From Erysipelothrix sp. (GTDB taxonomy: Bacteria; Bacillota_I; Bacilli_A; Erysipelotrichales; Erysipelotrichaceae): 5,825 bases of DNA. Shown here piece after piece: positions 5,824-5,825 of this stretch; position 1 is the first letter of the stretch, and each line of letters begins with the position of its first letter. The notes under the pieces are model-generated. The model made no database searches, was not told the DNA's origin, and worked only from the letters and a program-made list of their open reading frames with translations. The DNA is taken from the NCBI GenBank assembly GCA_012520695.1, contig JAAYNU010000156.1:1-5825 (forward strand), read 5' to 3'. The translations under genes and the position numbers were made by a program.

Positions 5824-5825
5824 AA

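Noticed and set aside
1..5825. Mobile elements, CRISPR arrays, tRNA or rRNA genes, defence or toxin-antitoxin loci
   Set aside because: Genes are packed with gaps of at most 33 bases, all belong to a conserved housekeeping operon or its terminal methyltransferase, and no spaced repeats or cloverleaf-like segments were seen by eye.

Overview
The window is the distal part of the spc/alpha ribosomal-protein operon of an AT-rich, Gram-positive-type bacterium. All ten genes are on the + strand. The order is secY (cut by the left edge), adk, map, infA, rpmJ, rpsM, rpsK, rpoA, rplQ, and then a TrmR/YrrM-like SAM methyltransferase, closed by a strong intrinsic terminator. The gene order secY-adk-map-infA-rpmJ-rpsM-rpsK-rpoA-rplQ, with no rpsD between rpsK and rpoA, is the arrangement known from Bacillota. 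The zinc-ligand (four-Cys) adenylate kinase, the 72-residue IF1 and the strong AGGAGG ribosome binding sites agree with that. The protein sequences suggest a lineage near Erysipelotrichia (an Erysipelothrix-like organism), but this genus-level guess is an impression from memory and was not tested.

Layout: 1-1263 is the protein-export channel subunit SecY. 1275-2689 holds adenylate kinase and methionine aminopeptidase, which overlap by 4 bases (ATGA). 2689-3830 holds translation initiation factor IF1 (sharing one base with map, TAATG), the 37-residue ribosomal protein bL36, uS13 and uS11. 3864-4823 is the RNA polymerase alpha subunit and 4836-5195 is ribosomal protein bL17. 5202-5777 is a 191-residue class I methyltransferase, and 5779-5823 is the terminator. 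No gap between genes exceeds 33 bases, so there is no room for unannotated genes, and every complete gene looks intact.

The genes form one growth-linked transcription unit: ribosome assembly and initiation (bL36, uS13, uS11, bL17, IF1), transcription (RpoA), nascent-protein maturation (Map), membrane export (SecY) and nucleotide balance (Adk). The terminal methyltransferase is most simply read as a tRNA wobble-uridine modification enzyme carried along with the translation genes.

I do not see a new biological system here; most of the window is highly conserved core machinery. The points worth a second look are at the 3' end. The methyltransferase has no visible Shine-Dalgarno sequence, lies in the same frame as rplQ two sense codons after its stop, appears short at the N terminus and has Gly-to-Ala changes at conserved motifs. 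A second pattern is the heptamer TAGGAGG, which recurs at five junctions; in three of them its TAG is the stop codon of the upstream gene.
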